Below, in pieces: positions 47,601-57,400 of a stretch of DNA of 64,000 nucleotides. A program made the position numbers and the translations under genes. Under the pieces are notes generated by a model. The model did no database searches, was not told the origin of the DNA, and saw nothing but the letters and a program-made list of their open reading frames with translations. Numbering within the stretch: position 1 is the first letter of the stretch; each line of letters starts with the position of its first letter. The stretch is from Symsagittifera roscoffensis (lineage: Eukaryota; Xenacoelomorpha; Acoela; Convolutidae). The stretch is from assembly GCF_963678635.1 (NCBI RefSeq), contig NC_087068.1, positions 7,223,907 through 7,287,906 of the forward strand. The letters are read 5' to 3'.

Positions 47601-50265
47601 CCTATTAAGCGAAACCTATTAAGCCAAAAAAAGGAGAATAAACCAAAATTCAAAAAAAAATTAAGACTAATTATAAGTTATTTATTCCCCCTCATCCTCA
47701 AAACACACATACTCACGCAAAAAAAAAAAACTTGATTCGGCTCTTTTTCTTCCCCCCCCCCCCTCCCCCCCACCTACCACGACCATCAATTTTATGGTGT
47801 AACGAGTGGTTTTACAAGGTTACATATGAAGACCAAATGTGTTTGGCACATCCTAATTAGTCCGCATGTCAATTTTCATAATGATCAGACAATGTGAACA
47901 GTAACTTTACTAGTAAAAAATTGCAGGTGGGGGGAAAAGGAGCCCTTGATTCGTTGAGAAATATGTCATAAACATAGAGGCAGAATTATCTTTTTCAATT
48001 TCGAACAAAACTTTTCTGTTAGCTTTTCCCTGAAATCAATCGAAAATTCTGTTAACAACGACAAAAAATATATTTTTACGAAAAGCTGCAAAGAGGTTTT
48101 CTGCTATACGAAAATTGCTGCCAATAAGTTGAAGAAAACTTTATAGAAATAGCACCATTAAGGCGAGTAGCTTAAACTTAGTAGAAAATTATGAAAACTC
48201 AACAAAGCATTCGTTACGTGATTCCGTATATCCAACAAAAAACTTTAAGATAACACTAGCTCGAAAAACCCCATCATAAACACCTGAAACATATTCAAGA
48301 AAACCTTAAGGATCTTTGGCGAAATTCAACTAACCGGTTTTTCGCAATTTTTTTTTAATATCAGAAGACTCCCCAAAGCCCTCTGAGGCTGAACCTAGAA
48401 GAAAATTTGGATCTCTTTAACTATATTCCCCCTCGGGTACCTACTAACAAATATCCCCCTATAAAGAAATAACCCAACGGTTAAGCATATGAGAAATTTA
48501 TATCTAGTAACAAATCTCCTCCCTTTTTGCATAATAGGGGATTTGCTAGTTGAGATCCAAACATTTTTAGTGAAAACTAGAAATTAAGCTGGCAATGGAC
48601 CCAAACAATTTACTATAATTGCTATCGCTTTCAAACAAAACAATTTTCATTTGAAATATAGTTGATATTTTGAAGCGTGAAAAAATCTACTTCGAACTTG
48701 AAGGAAATAGGAATGATATATTACAATAGGTGGTAAATGCAACTGTAACTGCGCAGAACAAAAAGCTGGCTCCCTCAGGGATTCGAACTCTGGCCTATGA
48801 GCTTTAATCTTTTAACCACTGAACCAACGGGTCTGTGAATTGAACAGTGAAAATTAAACAACGTAAATCAAACTGAAAACCATGAGCAATTTCGGTTGCT
48901 TTTCGCAAAAAAAAAACTAAATTACAAAAGGGGCCCTTCGTAAGTGCACAAGCTGGATAGGGCCAAACCAGCGATATAAAAATGCATATATATCAGCAAT
49001 GAAGTCATAAATCAGCATTAAATGCATCGTCATAATGTTAATTTATCTTAGCCGTCCTTCCTCTACAATAGCGCTTATGGAGTTGTCGATAAATTGAACT
49101 TTGCGTAGCGATCTGTTGTGTTGGTGCAGAATGCACTGTGAGAGCGAGAAAACAATAGATAAGTATGCTTGGAGGTCACTAACAGCGGGAAACTTGTCGT
49201 TGGAAAAAAATGATTTTTGAAAGTTCGAAATGATCGATTCGAGCTGTTTTAACTTTGCTCTTTTTCTTTGCGGTAAAAATGCCAGTCGGTCAAATTTCCA
49301 CTACTTGAAGTTATTCCAAAAACGGCAGTGGATTTTTATGCTATATTTTGAACAACGTGTTCGTGAGTCCTTCGCAACTTACAAATTTGTGGATACAGAT
49401 TTGAGAGATCAGGAAAAACCATTCATATAGACGAATCTGCCGTAGCCAAGAAAAATACTACCGAGGTCAAAAGACCAAAGAAAATTTTTTTCCGGTGAAT
49501 ACGGCCCGGAAAAAAAGCTCGGCTTTTTGGCATTTGTTGAGAACAGGGGATAGAGTTGGCAATGTACTAGTACCACCTAAAACCGGTACTGGTACGTACT
49601 AGTACATATACTGGTACCGCAAAAAAGGACATCGTTCAGGCTAAAAAACTTGTTTCGAAGAGCTTTATTCGTAATCGTCATTTGGATAATTGATTCTATC
49701 AAAACCATAAGTAGAAGAGGTTAAACTCTGAAAACGCGACAAACAATTTTTCAATCAACGAATACTTCAAGCTTTGCAAATAGTACCGGTACCATGCCAA
49801 CTCTAACAGGGAAGCTGAAACGAAAATTGAGCATTCACAAACAAAGTTTTTAGCGGGGAAATGTCTTGTAACCGGTTGCAATACCCCTGCTTAAAACAGG
49901 CGTAAAATAAAAAGTTGAACAAAAAAATGAAAGGGCTTCGCACTATGAAAAAGGCGTCACAGTTAATACACCACTACTTGGTGACATCACTTTTCTCATA
50001 CTAATTAAATAATAGGAACAGAAATCTTTGCCTGGGCTAATGATTCGGTGACGACAATGTCCGCCGAAGAAGACAAAACTGATCTTGACGATGATGTGAT
50101 CCTTGACTGTATCAATTGCCCTCTGAGCCAATCAGAATTGACTTGTGCAGTGAGTAGAATGATGTCACCACTGTAGAAATTGAGGTCATCGCTTTCTCCA
50201 CTCTGATAATCATGACATGCCTCAGCTGCAACGCCCACATAATACTGCACAGACGCAGATGACAT
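33537..50265 (-). CDS. DNMBP: dynamin-binding protein (Tuba)-like Cdc42 GEF, six exons
   Basis: Six minus-strand exons (50265-50032, 45702-44728, 44302-44016, 43700-43454, 38763-38569, 35615-33537) join in consistent phase to about 1338 residues. Domains: SH3 (about 8-85), SH3 (91-145), Ser/Asn-rich linker, DH (355-570, with IEELVGTEKSFCRDVE and the CR3 motif LLQPVQRVTKYPLML), BAR (about 620-867, with SGPNNLLKKRDDKLLDY), SH3 (917-979) and a terminal SH3 (1274-1336). This order is diagnostic of Tuba, a Cdc42 exchange factor that links dynamin and actin regulators at membranes and cell junctions. Mammalian Tuba has four N-terminal SH3s; only two are found here. The N-terminal SH3s separate it from ARHGEF37/38. 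Introns 1 and 2 appear to be GC-AG. Initiation is at the ATG at 50265. The GTG further upstream is not a start. A poly-A signal lies at 33362-33367. Confidence 0.92.
35639..35998 (-). mobile_element. hAT-like MITE, copy 3 (inverted), next to a DNMBP splice acceptor
   Basis: It is the same family as copy 1 in opposite orientation (gcgcgccgaaaaaaacgcaa, cttttttggcctgttt, gagctctgggagagctcg-like blocks). Terminal sequences are CAGGGGCGATGGG and CCTAGATCCGTCGCTG. The flanking 8-mers ataatttc (35631-35638) and acaatttc (35999-36006) match at 7 of 8. It leaves only 23 bp of native sequence before the exon 6 border. Confidence 0.88.
35999..38568. other. DNMBP intron 5; no further gene
   Basis: Less AT-rich in places (36.3-38.3 kb), perhaps an old mobile element, but no domain or termini were found. 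It contains the 46-bp duplication at 37261-37350. Confidence 0.4.
37261..37350. repeat. 46-bp perfect tandem duplication
   Basis: The block beginning aatgggttcctatcac and ending gatcgaacg is present twice in a row without mismatch, offset 46 bp. It is recent, or an assembly artefact. Confidence 0.95.
38569..38763 (-). CDS. DNMBP: DNMBP exon 5 (DH-BAR linker, start of BAR)
   Basis: The acceptor is tacttcag|GTG and the donor CTACAG|GTCAGT, phase 0 on both sides. It encodes a basic linker (SLSKKRHRLAQSVTRR) and the first amphipathic helix of BAR (QLELERTQLRTVEKQL). Confidence 0.88.
39420..40123. mobile_element. composite interspersed repeat, copy C
   Basis: It has the same 'agatttgggaggttagtttt', 'gagggacataactttaaa' and 'cgaaggctgtaag.aaagtagtagagtaa' modules and ends 'acctgtttttatcaaacaag', as in copy B. 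It is shorter, so truncated at its left. It lies in DNMBP intron 4. Confidence 0.7.
40541..40600 (-). repeat. tRNA-like fragment (SINE-like)
   Basis: The minus strand contains GTTGCTGTAACACCAGTGCTGG followed by TAGTTCGATTCC, a B-box at tRNA-like spacing. The 5' half is poor. Confidence 0.3.
40731..40800 (-). repeat. tRNA-like fragment (SINE-like)
   Basis: The minus strand has TCTGGCGTAAACGTAAC near the A-box position and GTGGTTCAAATCCGGC, a good B-box/T-arm. Arms do not fold convincingly into a cloverleaf. Confidence 0.45.
41763..41835 (-). repeat. tRNA-like sequence, TGC anticodon position (SINE-like)
   Basis: The minus strand reads TTGGCCTAGAGGTAGCGCC (strong A-box), CTTTTGCAGTC at the anticodon region, and GTGCTCGAATCGCGG (B-box with one change). 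It is the most tRNA-like of the set, but the acceptor stem is not complementary. Confidence 0.5.
43454..43700 (-). CDS. DNMBP: DNMBP exon 4 (DH, C-terminal half)
   Basis: The acceptor is tttag|G, completing an Arg codon, and the donor AAG|GTAAGA is near-perfect. It holds the most conserved DH segment (QPVQRVTKYPLMLAELNKHT) and the final helix, ending KEVIERYK. No PH domain follows, as expected for Tuba. Confidence 0.93.
44016..44302 (-). CDS. DNMBP: DNMBP exon 3 (DH, central part)
   Basis: The acceptor is aaatag|GTC and the donor TTGAG|GTCCAA. Phase 0 in, phase 2 out. It continues the DH helix (VHSFSKALTAELERQR) and includes an alanine/glycine-rich loop, then YGEYCSAFEHV and YHYSKWCASY. Confidence 0.9.
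44728..45702 (-). CDS. DNMBP: DNMBP exon 2 (end of SH3-1, SH3-2, linker, start of DH)
   Basis: The acceptor is ccttcatcag|GGC. It opens with GMFPASFV, the closing strand of SH3-1, then a full SH3-2 (YVFNAECAEDLSVYPGETL ... GNVPRNFLSAI). About 200 Ser/Asn-rich residues follow, then the first DH helix. The donor that gives a continuous DH domain is GCACAG|GCACGT, a GC donor at 44727-44726. A GT four bases further breaks the frame. Confidence 0.9.
47755..47945 (+). repeat. dispersed repeat, copy 2 of a pair
   Basis: It matches 20350-20545 in order and orientation, from a C-rich start to 'ttgcaggtgggggg'. The central part differs. Confidence 0.7.
48772..48837 (-). repeat. tRNA-like fragment (SINE-like)
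   Basis: The minus strand has GTTGGTTCAGTGGTTAAAAG (A-box-like), CTCATAG at the anticodon loop position (CAT) and AGAGTTCGAATCCCTG (perfect B-box). The anticodon stem does not pair well, so a functional Met tRNA is unlikely. Confidence 0.5.
49551..49805. mobile_element. short MITE, second family, with 8-bp target-site duplication
   Basis: Termini TAGAGTTGGCAATG and its near inverse CATGCCAACTCTA enclose 255 bp. The flanks acagggga (49543-49550) and acagggaa (49806-49813) match at 7 of 8. Inside the left end, GTACTAGTAC/GTACTGGTAC palindromes are packed together. An 8-bp duplication suggests hAT mobilisation. Confidence 0.7.
50032..50265 (-). CDS. DNMBP: DNMBP exon 1 (start codon, most of SH3-1)
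   Basis: The ATG at 50265-50263 begins MSSASVQYY, then an SH3 (EACHDYQSGESDDLNFYSGD ... DWLRGQL). After WLRGQL come about 27 Ser-rich residues. The frame then reaches CAG|GCAAAG, a GC donor at 50031-50030 in phase 0, which joins to GMFPASFV of exon 2. No GT donor in the right phase was found. Confidence 0.75.
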
Positions 50266-51273
50266 GATCAAGGATCTCACACGATACTACTTTCTTCAGT
50301 TAAAACGATTCAACACTGAGACGCCTTCGGAGCATCCGATCAGACGCCATATTTCGATCTGAAATTAAGAACGCTACGCTGTCAGAGATATCTAGCTACA
50401 AGAGGGTTGCAGTAAACCAAAGTACCAGAGTATAACAAAAGTACATTGAGAAGAATAACCAGTTGCTGTAGTAACAACCACACAAAAAGATCTCACAACG
50501 GTTACTTCTGAAAAATTAAAACAACGAGAGCCGGTAACTGAGCAAATGGCACAGAATGTTCCGACCATAATCTTAACAAAAATACAAAATTTTTCTCAAA
50601 ATAGTGTCGTTTTTTCTGTGGTAAAATAAAAAATCTGAATGAAAAAACAGAAATTAGGCATATTCTATAGTCATAGTCAAAAAGACTAATTAGAAAAACA
50701 ATTTTTGTGGGAAAGACTAAGCACTGCAATTTTTTAATTTAACCCATTTTTTCTTATTTATTGTGCGGAATTTTTTTGAATTTTTGATTTGCAAATTGAC
50801 ACTAAGAAAAACTCAAATATTAACTTTGCTCGAGTGAAACTAAGTTTTCACAGCTTAACCTAGACTTGTAATATTCGCCCAAATACTACACAGTGACGGA
50901 GCGTAGAAAAAGTACCTATAGACGACTGGCCAGCATCAGTTACCTAATTTCTACTCGTTTTTCACCATCTCGACCTATTCAGTTGATTTTCTGGTCTGTT
51001 TCGGGCTAAGTAAAAAGTTACCATTTTCAGGCCATCAATCAAACGACTTTTGTTCAGCTTGCGTTTGCATGCGAAGACCACCACATAGCTGGGTCTCGGA
51101 TCCCCAGACTACGTGATTGCTATTAAAAACACTACTTGAATATCCTATTTTGTGTGCCAGTCGGTCATGTCTGGGGGTTTGACCTTGAGAAATACGTAAT
51201 TTTGGAGTGAAATTTTAATTTTGCAAAATTCGAATCGAGCCTGTCATGCTCAATTTTCTCGAACCAACTGAAA
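50266..51273. other. 5' flank of DNMBP
   Basis: AT-rich upstream DNA presumably holding the promoter and 5' UTR. No TATA box, initiator or further exon could be assigned with confidence. Confidence 0.35.
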
Positions 51274-51612
51274 ATGAAAAAGTCAGAAATCAGAACACCC
51301 GAATTAACAATTGCGGGAAACTACTCAAGAAAAAGGCAGGAAATTGCTATTCGCAATTTCTCGATACGAAATATCAAGAGAGTAGAGCTGTCTTGTCCTG
51401 AAAACAGGAGAATCGAATACGGACTTGAGACAGAACAATTATTCGAATGGAAAGGAGTGGACTCTGAATGGAAGAGTGGACAACTCGAGTGTCCAAAGGG
51501 TTCATTCAGAGACTTTGATTCTAGAGACAAAAACTTACTTCTGTTATTGAAACTAATTGGCCTTAAAACTTATTTAGTTATATTACTTAATTCTCAAGCT
51601 GCTCAGTTATAA
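51274..51612 (+). CDS. hypothetical 112-residue ORF
   Basis: The ATG-initiated frame encodes a charged N-terminal part (RKRQEIAIRN, ELSCPENRRI) and a leucine-rich hydrophobic segment near the end (LLLLLKLIGLKTYLVILL) that could be a membrane anchor. It lies at the left border of the second retroelement region and could be a remnant. No domain is recognised and it may be a chance ORF. Confidence 0.25.
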   Translation: MKKSEIRTPELTIAGNYSRKRQEIAIRNFSIRNIKRVELSCPENRRIEYGLETEQLFEWKGVDSEWKSGQLECPKGSFRDFDSRDKNLLLLLKLIGLKTYLVILLNSQAAQL

Positions 51613-52520
51613 CTTACTCCTCATATTCAAGTGCGTCGATATGTAAGTTCCAATTTAAATTTCTCGAGTGTATTTTATGATAGTTATGTTGAGATAAGGC
51701 GAGTTTTAGGTTGATCCATCTGAAATGGATCAAAGTTCCACTGTCCAATAAAAAGTAACTAAGCGGATTGTTCCGACCCGGTTTTTAACGGCGTTCATGT
51801 ATTTTGGGTATCCCGAGACCTAAGTATGGGGACGTCTTTATTTCTAGAGTGGGGGGGTATTTTGGTAGTGGCCTTTAAGCTGTAATGGGTTCCAGTCTCA
51901 TGTCGCAAGCGAACCGAATTGGCTCCGACCGTTCTTGAGGCGGAAAAACACAAGAGATAGTGTCCCTGACTCTTGAGCCAATAATTATAGGGCCTATTTT
52001 TCTTAAGCCTCATATGTGACTAAAGTAGGCGACTGTTACATAGTGTTTTTATGGCGCTCCTGGGTGTTTTTACGACATCATGACTACGGAGTCGAACCCA
52101 CTTGACACAGCTCCGGGCTACATGCCCATTCTAGAGTACCGGTGGTACGGTTCAGCGGGAACGTGTAAACCTTCCGGTCGTACCGTGATAGCTTTTTAAG
52201 AAAACTCAAGAAAACTTCCTGGTACGCTCTCCGAACGAGGCTTAGCTAACCGAGTAAAGGGGGGCAACTAGGGGGACAAAAACACGAGCAAAAAAGGAAA
52301 ACAAATAGGAACAAAAACTATAAAACGAAAAAAGACAGTGACTTTGATACCAAATTAGTTGGATCGAACCTTTGTATTAATTAAATAGTATACACATACT
52401 GTTTTACAAGACCGATCGTTTCGATCAATCTAGCAATTTTTCGATCAACTAGCAGTGACCTTGGTAGGGTGCCCGAGTGGGGGGCGTTGTTAAGGGTTTT
52501 TAGATAGATTGCGACCCAAC

Positions 52521-52640
52521 CGGACCACTGGGAGACTTGACTGGAAAGGGTGACCAGTCGAGTGGGAAAGAGGTTCACAAGGATCGAAACGGACCACCAA
52601 GAGACTTGATTGGAAGAGGTGACCAGTCGAGTGGGAAAGT
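52521..52640 (+). repeat. imperfect tandem duplication of about 69 bp
   Basis: 'cggaccac..ggagacttga.tgga' and the exact 'gaccagtcgagtgggaaag' occur twice, about 69-70 bp apart. It lies in the presumed leader of element 2. Confidence 0.85.
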
Positions 52641-53587
52641 GGGTCTGCTGTCAAGGGCAGAACAGAGACAACCAGCACAGGGCCACCACAAGAGGACGCA
52701 CAAGGGTGTTCTCAGGTCGGACAACGGGTATCGTTAGAATCCACATTACATTATAAGAAATAAGTGTAAAATTGGATAAGCGGAGTCCCATTGTTTTGAG
52801 GCAGTTTTTACTCAAGCAGACCTGGAAACAGGTCTACGGTTTTCTCAAGAGAGGTTTAGCACCCGGCGCTTAAGGGATTTTTCGGCTTAAGAGGGGGGCT
52901 AAACAGGGGGGAGGTTAGCAGGGGGACTGGTTAGGTTAGAGGTTGGCGGTTGTAAATTGTAAAAAGGGGGGAATTAGAGTAACTAGTTAATCGACATCGT
53001 TGATTTAGTTACATTAGCCATCAACACGCGTGGTAACAATAGGTGGACATCCAAAACTTATCTCGAGTTAAGATTGGTACGCTGGTTGGATCGGTAGGGG
53101 GGAACGGATATAGACAGTTTTCGTGACACCTCATAAGACAACTAGTGGGGGGAGGAAAACGCGTGGCAATTAGGTACCAGACATTTTTTTTGAAAGAAGG
53201 TTGACATTTGTCTCCTTTGAATTTTAGGTGGGTTGATTACTCTGTTTTTTTTTTTTTTTTTTTTTCTTTTTCGGTATAAAATTTTATTTTTTCTATATAC
53301 ATTGTTGCGTTTTGGGGAAGATTGGCGATTGGTTTTTAATACAAACAGGTGATCACAAGATACCTGCACACAAGTTTTGGCTCCCAATTGCTGGGAACAT
53401 TCAAAAAGAGGTAACTAAAAAAGGGGGGCCAGATTTGGCAACCAAGAGAGGGTTTTTGGGAAAATTTTCACTAGAGCTTGAGTGGTGGTACAAGGTACAG
53501 ACAACCAAGAAGTCCCTACAACGAAGAAGAAAGAAATCCTATATCCAGACACTCAGTGACAAGTCTTGGGACAGTACCGAACTAGTC

Positions 53588-54195
53588 TAGGGACATTGCA
53601 GTCTGGGGACAGTCTTGGAGCAACACAGTCTTGGGACAGTGCAGCTTTGGGGCAGTCTTGGGCCAGAGCAGTCTTGGTACGAAACGGTCTTGGGACATTG
53701 GTCTTGGGACATTGGTCTTGGGCCATTGGTCTTGGGACGTAGGTCTTGGGACATTGGTCTTGGGACATTGGTCTTGGGACGTTGGTCTTGGGACATTGGT
53801 CTTGGGCCATTGGTCTTGGGACGTTGGTCTTGGGACATTGGTCTTGGGCCATTGGTCTTGGGACATTGGTCTTGGGCCATTGGTCTTGGGACGTTGGTCT
53901 TGGGCCATTGGTCTTGGGACGTTAGTCTTGGGACATTAGTCTTGGGACATTGGTCTTGGGACGTTAGTCTTGGGCCATTGGTCTTGGGACGTTAGTCTTG
54001 GGACATTAGTCTTGGGACATTGGTCTTGGGACGTTAGTCTTGGGCCATTGGTCTTGGGACGTTAGTCTTGGGACGTTGGTCTTGGGACGTTAGTCTTGGG
54101 ACATAGGTCTTGGGACGTTAGTCTTGGGACGTTAGTCTTGGGACGTTAGTCTTGGGCCATTGGTCTTGGGACGCTGGTCTTGGGACGCTGGTCTA
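53588..54195. repeat. 14-bp minisatellite (GGTCTTGGGACATT and variants)
   Basis: From about 53690 to 54192 there are roughly 36 head-to-tail 14-mers, mainly GGTCTTGGGACATT, with ACGTT, CCATT and AGTC variants forming higher-order patterns. The stretch 53588-53690 holds degenerate precursors. Because 14 is not a multiple of 3 and the unit lacks stops, all three frames read the same 14-residue peptide. The resulting open frames on both strands are not genes. It ends about 300 bp before the Gag-Pol start. Confidence 0.97.
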
Positions 54196-54488
54196 AAGGT
54201 ACCAACGAGAAGTACAGGGACAACGCTGAACGGTCTTGGGACGGTAAAGAGAAAGTCTTGGAACAGCATTAGGAAGGGGGTACTACAAAAGTAATAGGTT
54301 AGGTTGAAGCACCAAGTATAACAACACGTTCAACACGTTCCCTATCCTAACCTAACACGAAAGAGCTTACAAGAGTTCAAGAAAAATTGTTTTTAGCGAA
54401 TTATTAATTTCTTTTTCCTTGGAGTTTTTAAACCTTAGAATAGAATTTTTGTAGATAATAATATTGTAAATAATAACAATTGTAAATA

Positions 54489-57400
54489 ATGAGGCGGAGC
54501 AGGGTACCGGTAGCTGAAAAAAGATCGACCGAAGCTAAGTATAATTCGTCGCTAAGCAAAGCAACACCAATGGGTCCGAAGATAACAAAGAAGAACTTTT
54601 CAGTTAACATGGTCAGCACAAGGAGTACAGCGGAGAACAGGGCGAAAGAGGGCACGGAAGGGGAGAGAGTAGAACCCACCATCGAGATTGATCTAGAGAC
54701 ACCCGATCAAAGTGTGGATGAAACAGGGAAGATGGCGACAGAGTCAACTCCAATGCCCAATACAGAGGAACCGAACCAGAAACCCATAGAGTTCTCACCG
54801 ATAGATGACGCGGAAGATGCAATAGGCAACACCGAAGAAACGGTGAAAGAAGACTCTCAAGTAAAGAGGACATCTTTTACGGAAAAATTGGGAATAATGT
54901 TCGGAATAAAAACGAAAGAAAACGTGACTGAAGAGCCAAAAGCAGAAAGAGCACGAACATTTGGTACAGTGAGCACGAAAGCGACAGAAACCGGCCAGAA
55001 TGAGGAACAAGCTAAAGCAGAGGCTATGGCCGAAGAGAAACCCACGGTTGGCCATGAAGAGACTACCATTGAGCTGGGCGATTTGTTGGCGAAATTAAAT
55101 CAGATCGACAAAAGACTTAAGAATAGTGAAGAAGACAGAGAGGTGATAAAAAAGGAGATAAGATACAACAAGCACGAGTATCTAGACAGTTATTTTAACC
55201 TAGCTAAAGCAACAGAGGAGAGACTCAAGGAAATGTCAGACAAGGTAGAGGCCACCAATGAAGAACGAGAAAAGAACATCAAAACAGACATGCAACAGTT
55301 GAAGAACCGATATGATGATGTTAACAGCCAATTAGGGAGCCTGGAAAGGAGAATGGACACAATGAGCAAGAGTCAAGCAGAGAGTTCGTGTGCAATACAG
55401 GCGAAGTTGGATGCAATCTTGAGAGGTTCTACACCACAAGAGAGACCGGCAGCGGATCGTACGCAAGGCACCAGAGTTGATTTTGTAGAACCACAAAGAA
55501 ACAAACGGCAATCGACACCGTTGCCCATACCCAGGGATGCGATAAGCATAGCACCAACAGCTGCGAAAACAATAATGAAGAGTGGAACGTCGAACACGAC
55601 GACTGGTCCGGGAGATTCAACAGCCAACAGCAACTCAGGACCGGATGCTATGACATGGGCCAGCACTTGGGAGATGATGAACAGGACTCTAGAGGCCTTC
55701 GCCACGAGGAACACTGACTCGAGCGACAGGAGAGAGGGAAAATCAAGAAAAACATTCAAGAAGCCAAAAGAATTCAAAGATGACTCCGATGGATGCATTG
55801 ACACTTGGGTGGAAGTGATGAGACTACATCTAGAGCAAGATAACTTGAGCGACGAAAGACAAGCGTGCACAGCCATACTCAGCAATTTAGAAGGCACGGC
55901 ATTAAAGTGTGTGGTTGCGAAGAAAGAAGAAGAACGCGACACCGCGGACAAAATCTTTGAAATACTGTTGAACAGATTCGGCTCAGGCATGAAGGGTCAT
56001 CAAGCGATGATGCGATTTGAAAAAAGGAGACAGAGGGACGACGAGTCAATAGATCGGTTCCTAGATGACCTCGAGAGCTTGAGAAGGAGGAGTGACCCAG
56101 AGGAGTCGACTAACAGACGGAACTTTAGCATTGCCTCGAAGTTCATTGATGGGGTGAAAAGTGATGACTTAAGGACAATGTTAGCAACATACTACACGTT
56201 GTCGAAGGACAGCGCACCCACCCCAGAAGAAATGAGACAGAAATCAAGAGAATACATGCTGATGAAACCTAAGAAGTACTCATATTCTGAAAACAGGAAC
56301 ACGCAAGGGGGAAGCCAACCCCAGAGGTCATCATGGTACAAACCTAGAGATGATATGGATAAGCGCAGATCATGCGCGAACTGCGGGTCAGCGGATCATC
56401 ATGTGGCTGACTGCACAACGTACAAACAAGGCATGAAGAGCCTAGGTTATGCACCGGATGAGGAGGACATGAGTCAGATGGAGGAACACGAGTACTATAA
56501 TGGCTTAATCATCAAGATAGGCGCCAGATGTTTTTTCTGTAACCAGGAGGGGCACTTCAGAATGGATTGTCCCTTGTTCTGGGAAGCGGTCAAGGACCAG
56601 AATCACCCCAAACATAAGTTGGCATTAGCGGCGGTGCAGAATCAGCGGAACAGGCAAAACGAGTTCGAATCTAGGAACTTAGGGGCACCAAACACCGAAT
56701 TGCCGACGAAGACAGTGAAAGCTGTAACACATGTTAGCGGTGCGTTAGAGTCCGCGGCCGGGAGCTCTCTAGAGATAAATTATGAGAGAGCGGCGACGGA
56801 AGCAATTGCCAAAGTGAAACAAGATCTGGCTCCGAAAGAAATAGAGCAACGACTAAAGTTGGAGATCGAGAGACAGAATTTTAACGAAGCATTAACCGGA
56901 ACGAACGTAGAACCAGAGGCTAGAACGGGCTCAACAAAGAACGGGAATTGTAACACCGTGAAAATGGTGACAGGTAAACCCTTTGGAATATCGAAAATCG
57001 GAGCAAGAATAATGTCGATAATCACAGTGGGCGGCCACGAGGTGACTAGAAAGTTGAGCGAGCCGAGCGACCAGACGTTAATGCACATTGACGTGTATGC
57101 AGACTACTTGAGTGGAATAAGTCCACGAACTACTTCTAGAGCGCTCAGGGCACTACTCACGAGAGGGGGCAGCAAGTCGGTACGTGTTGATAACAGATAC
57201 ACTGAAGCTTACGGTCCACACGAGGTTATGCTAAACATAGATGGAATCAACATCTATACCAAGACGATGATAACATGCGACGAAGACCTGATTGGACAAA
57301 TCTATGTAGGGAAGGAGGAATTGAAAGTAAGATCGATTGGACACTGTGCTATGCTTGAAGAAGATGCAATGCACATCGGAACGGAAGCAGACGTGACAGG

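Larger units (their letters stand above)
45703..49550. other. DNMBP intron 1, proximal part
   Basis: AT-rich. It holds the second copy of a dispersed repeat (47755-47945), a C-rich run at about 47752-47770 and a tRNA-like fragment. No missing SH3 exon was found, and the phases do not require one. Confidence 0.45.
51613..54488 (+). other. leader / presumed 5' LTR region of element 2
   Basis: There is no gene. The sequence changes here from AT-rich to G-rich. 'ccaataaaaag' at about 51746 could be an LTR poly-A signal. A 69-70 bp unit is duplicated at 52521-52640, a 21-bp poly-T lies at 53245-53265, and the 14-bp minisatellite follows. LTR ends and the primer-binding site could not be fixed because the 3' LTR is not in view. 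Confidence 0.4.

Noticed and set aside
33537-50265. Assignment as ARHGEF37 or ARHGEF38
   Set aside because: Those DH-BAR-SH3 proteins lack N-terminal SH3 domains. Two are present here, which fits DNMBP better.
52900-53120. Primer-binding site for element 2
   Set aside because: Several TGG starts were looked at, but none could be matched to a tRNA 3' end with confidence, and the LTR end is unknown.
53552-53995. Open frames of 97-126 codons on both strands across the minisatellite
   Set aside because: They are a by-product of a stop-free 14-bp repeat read in every frame. There is no independent coding signal.
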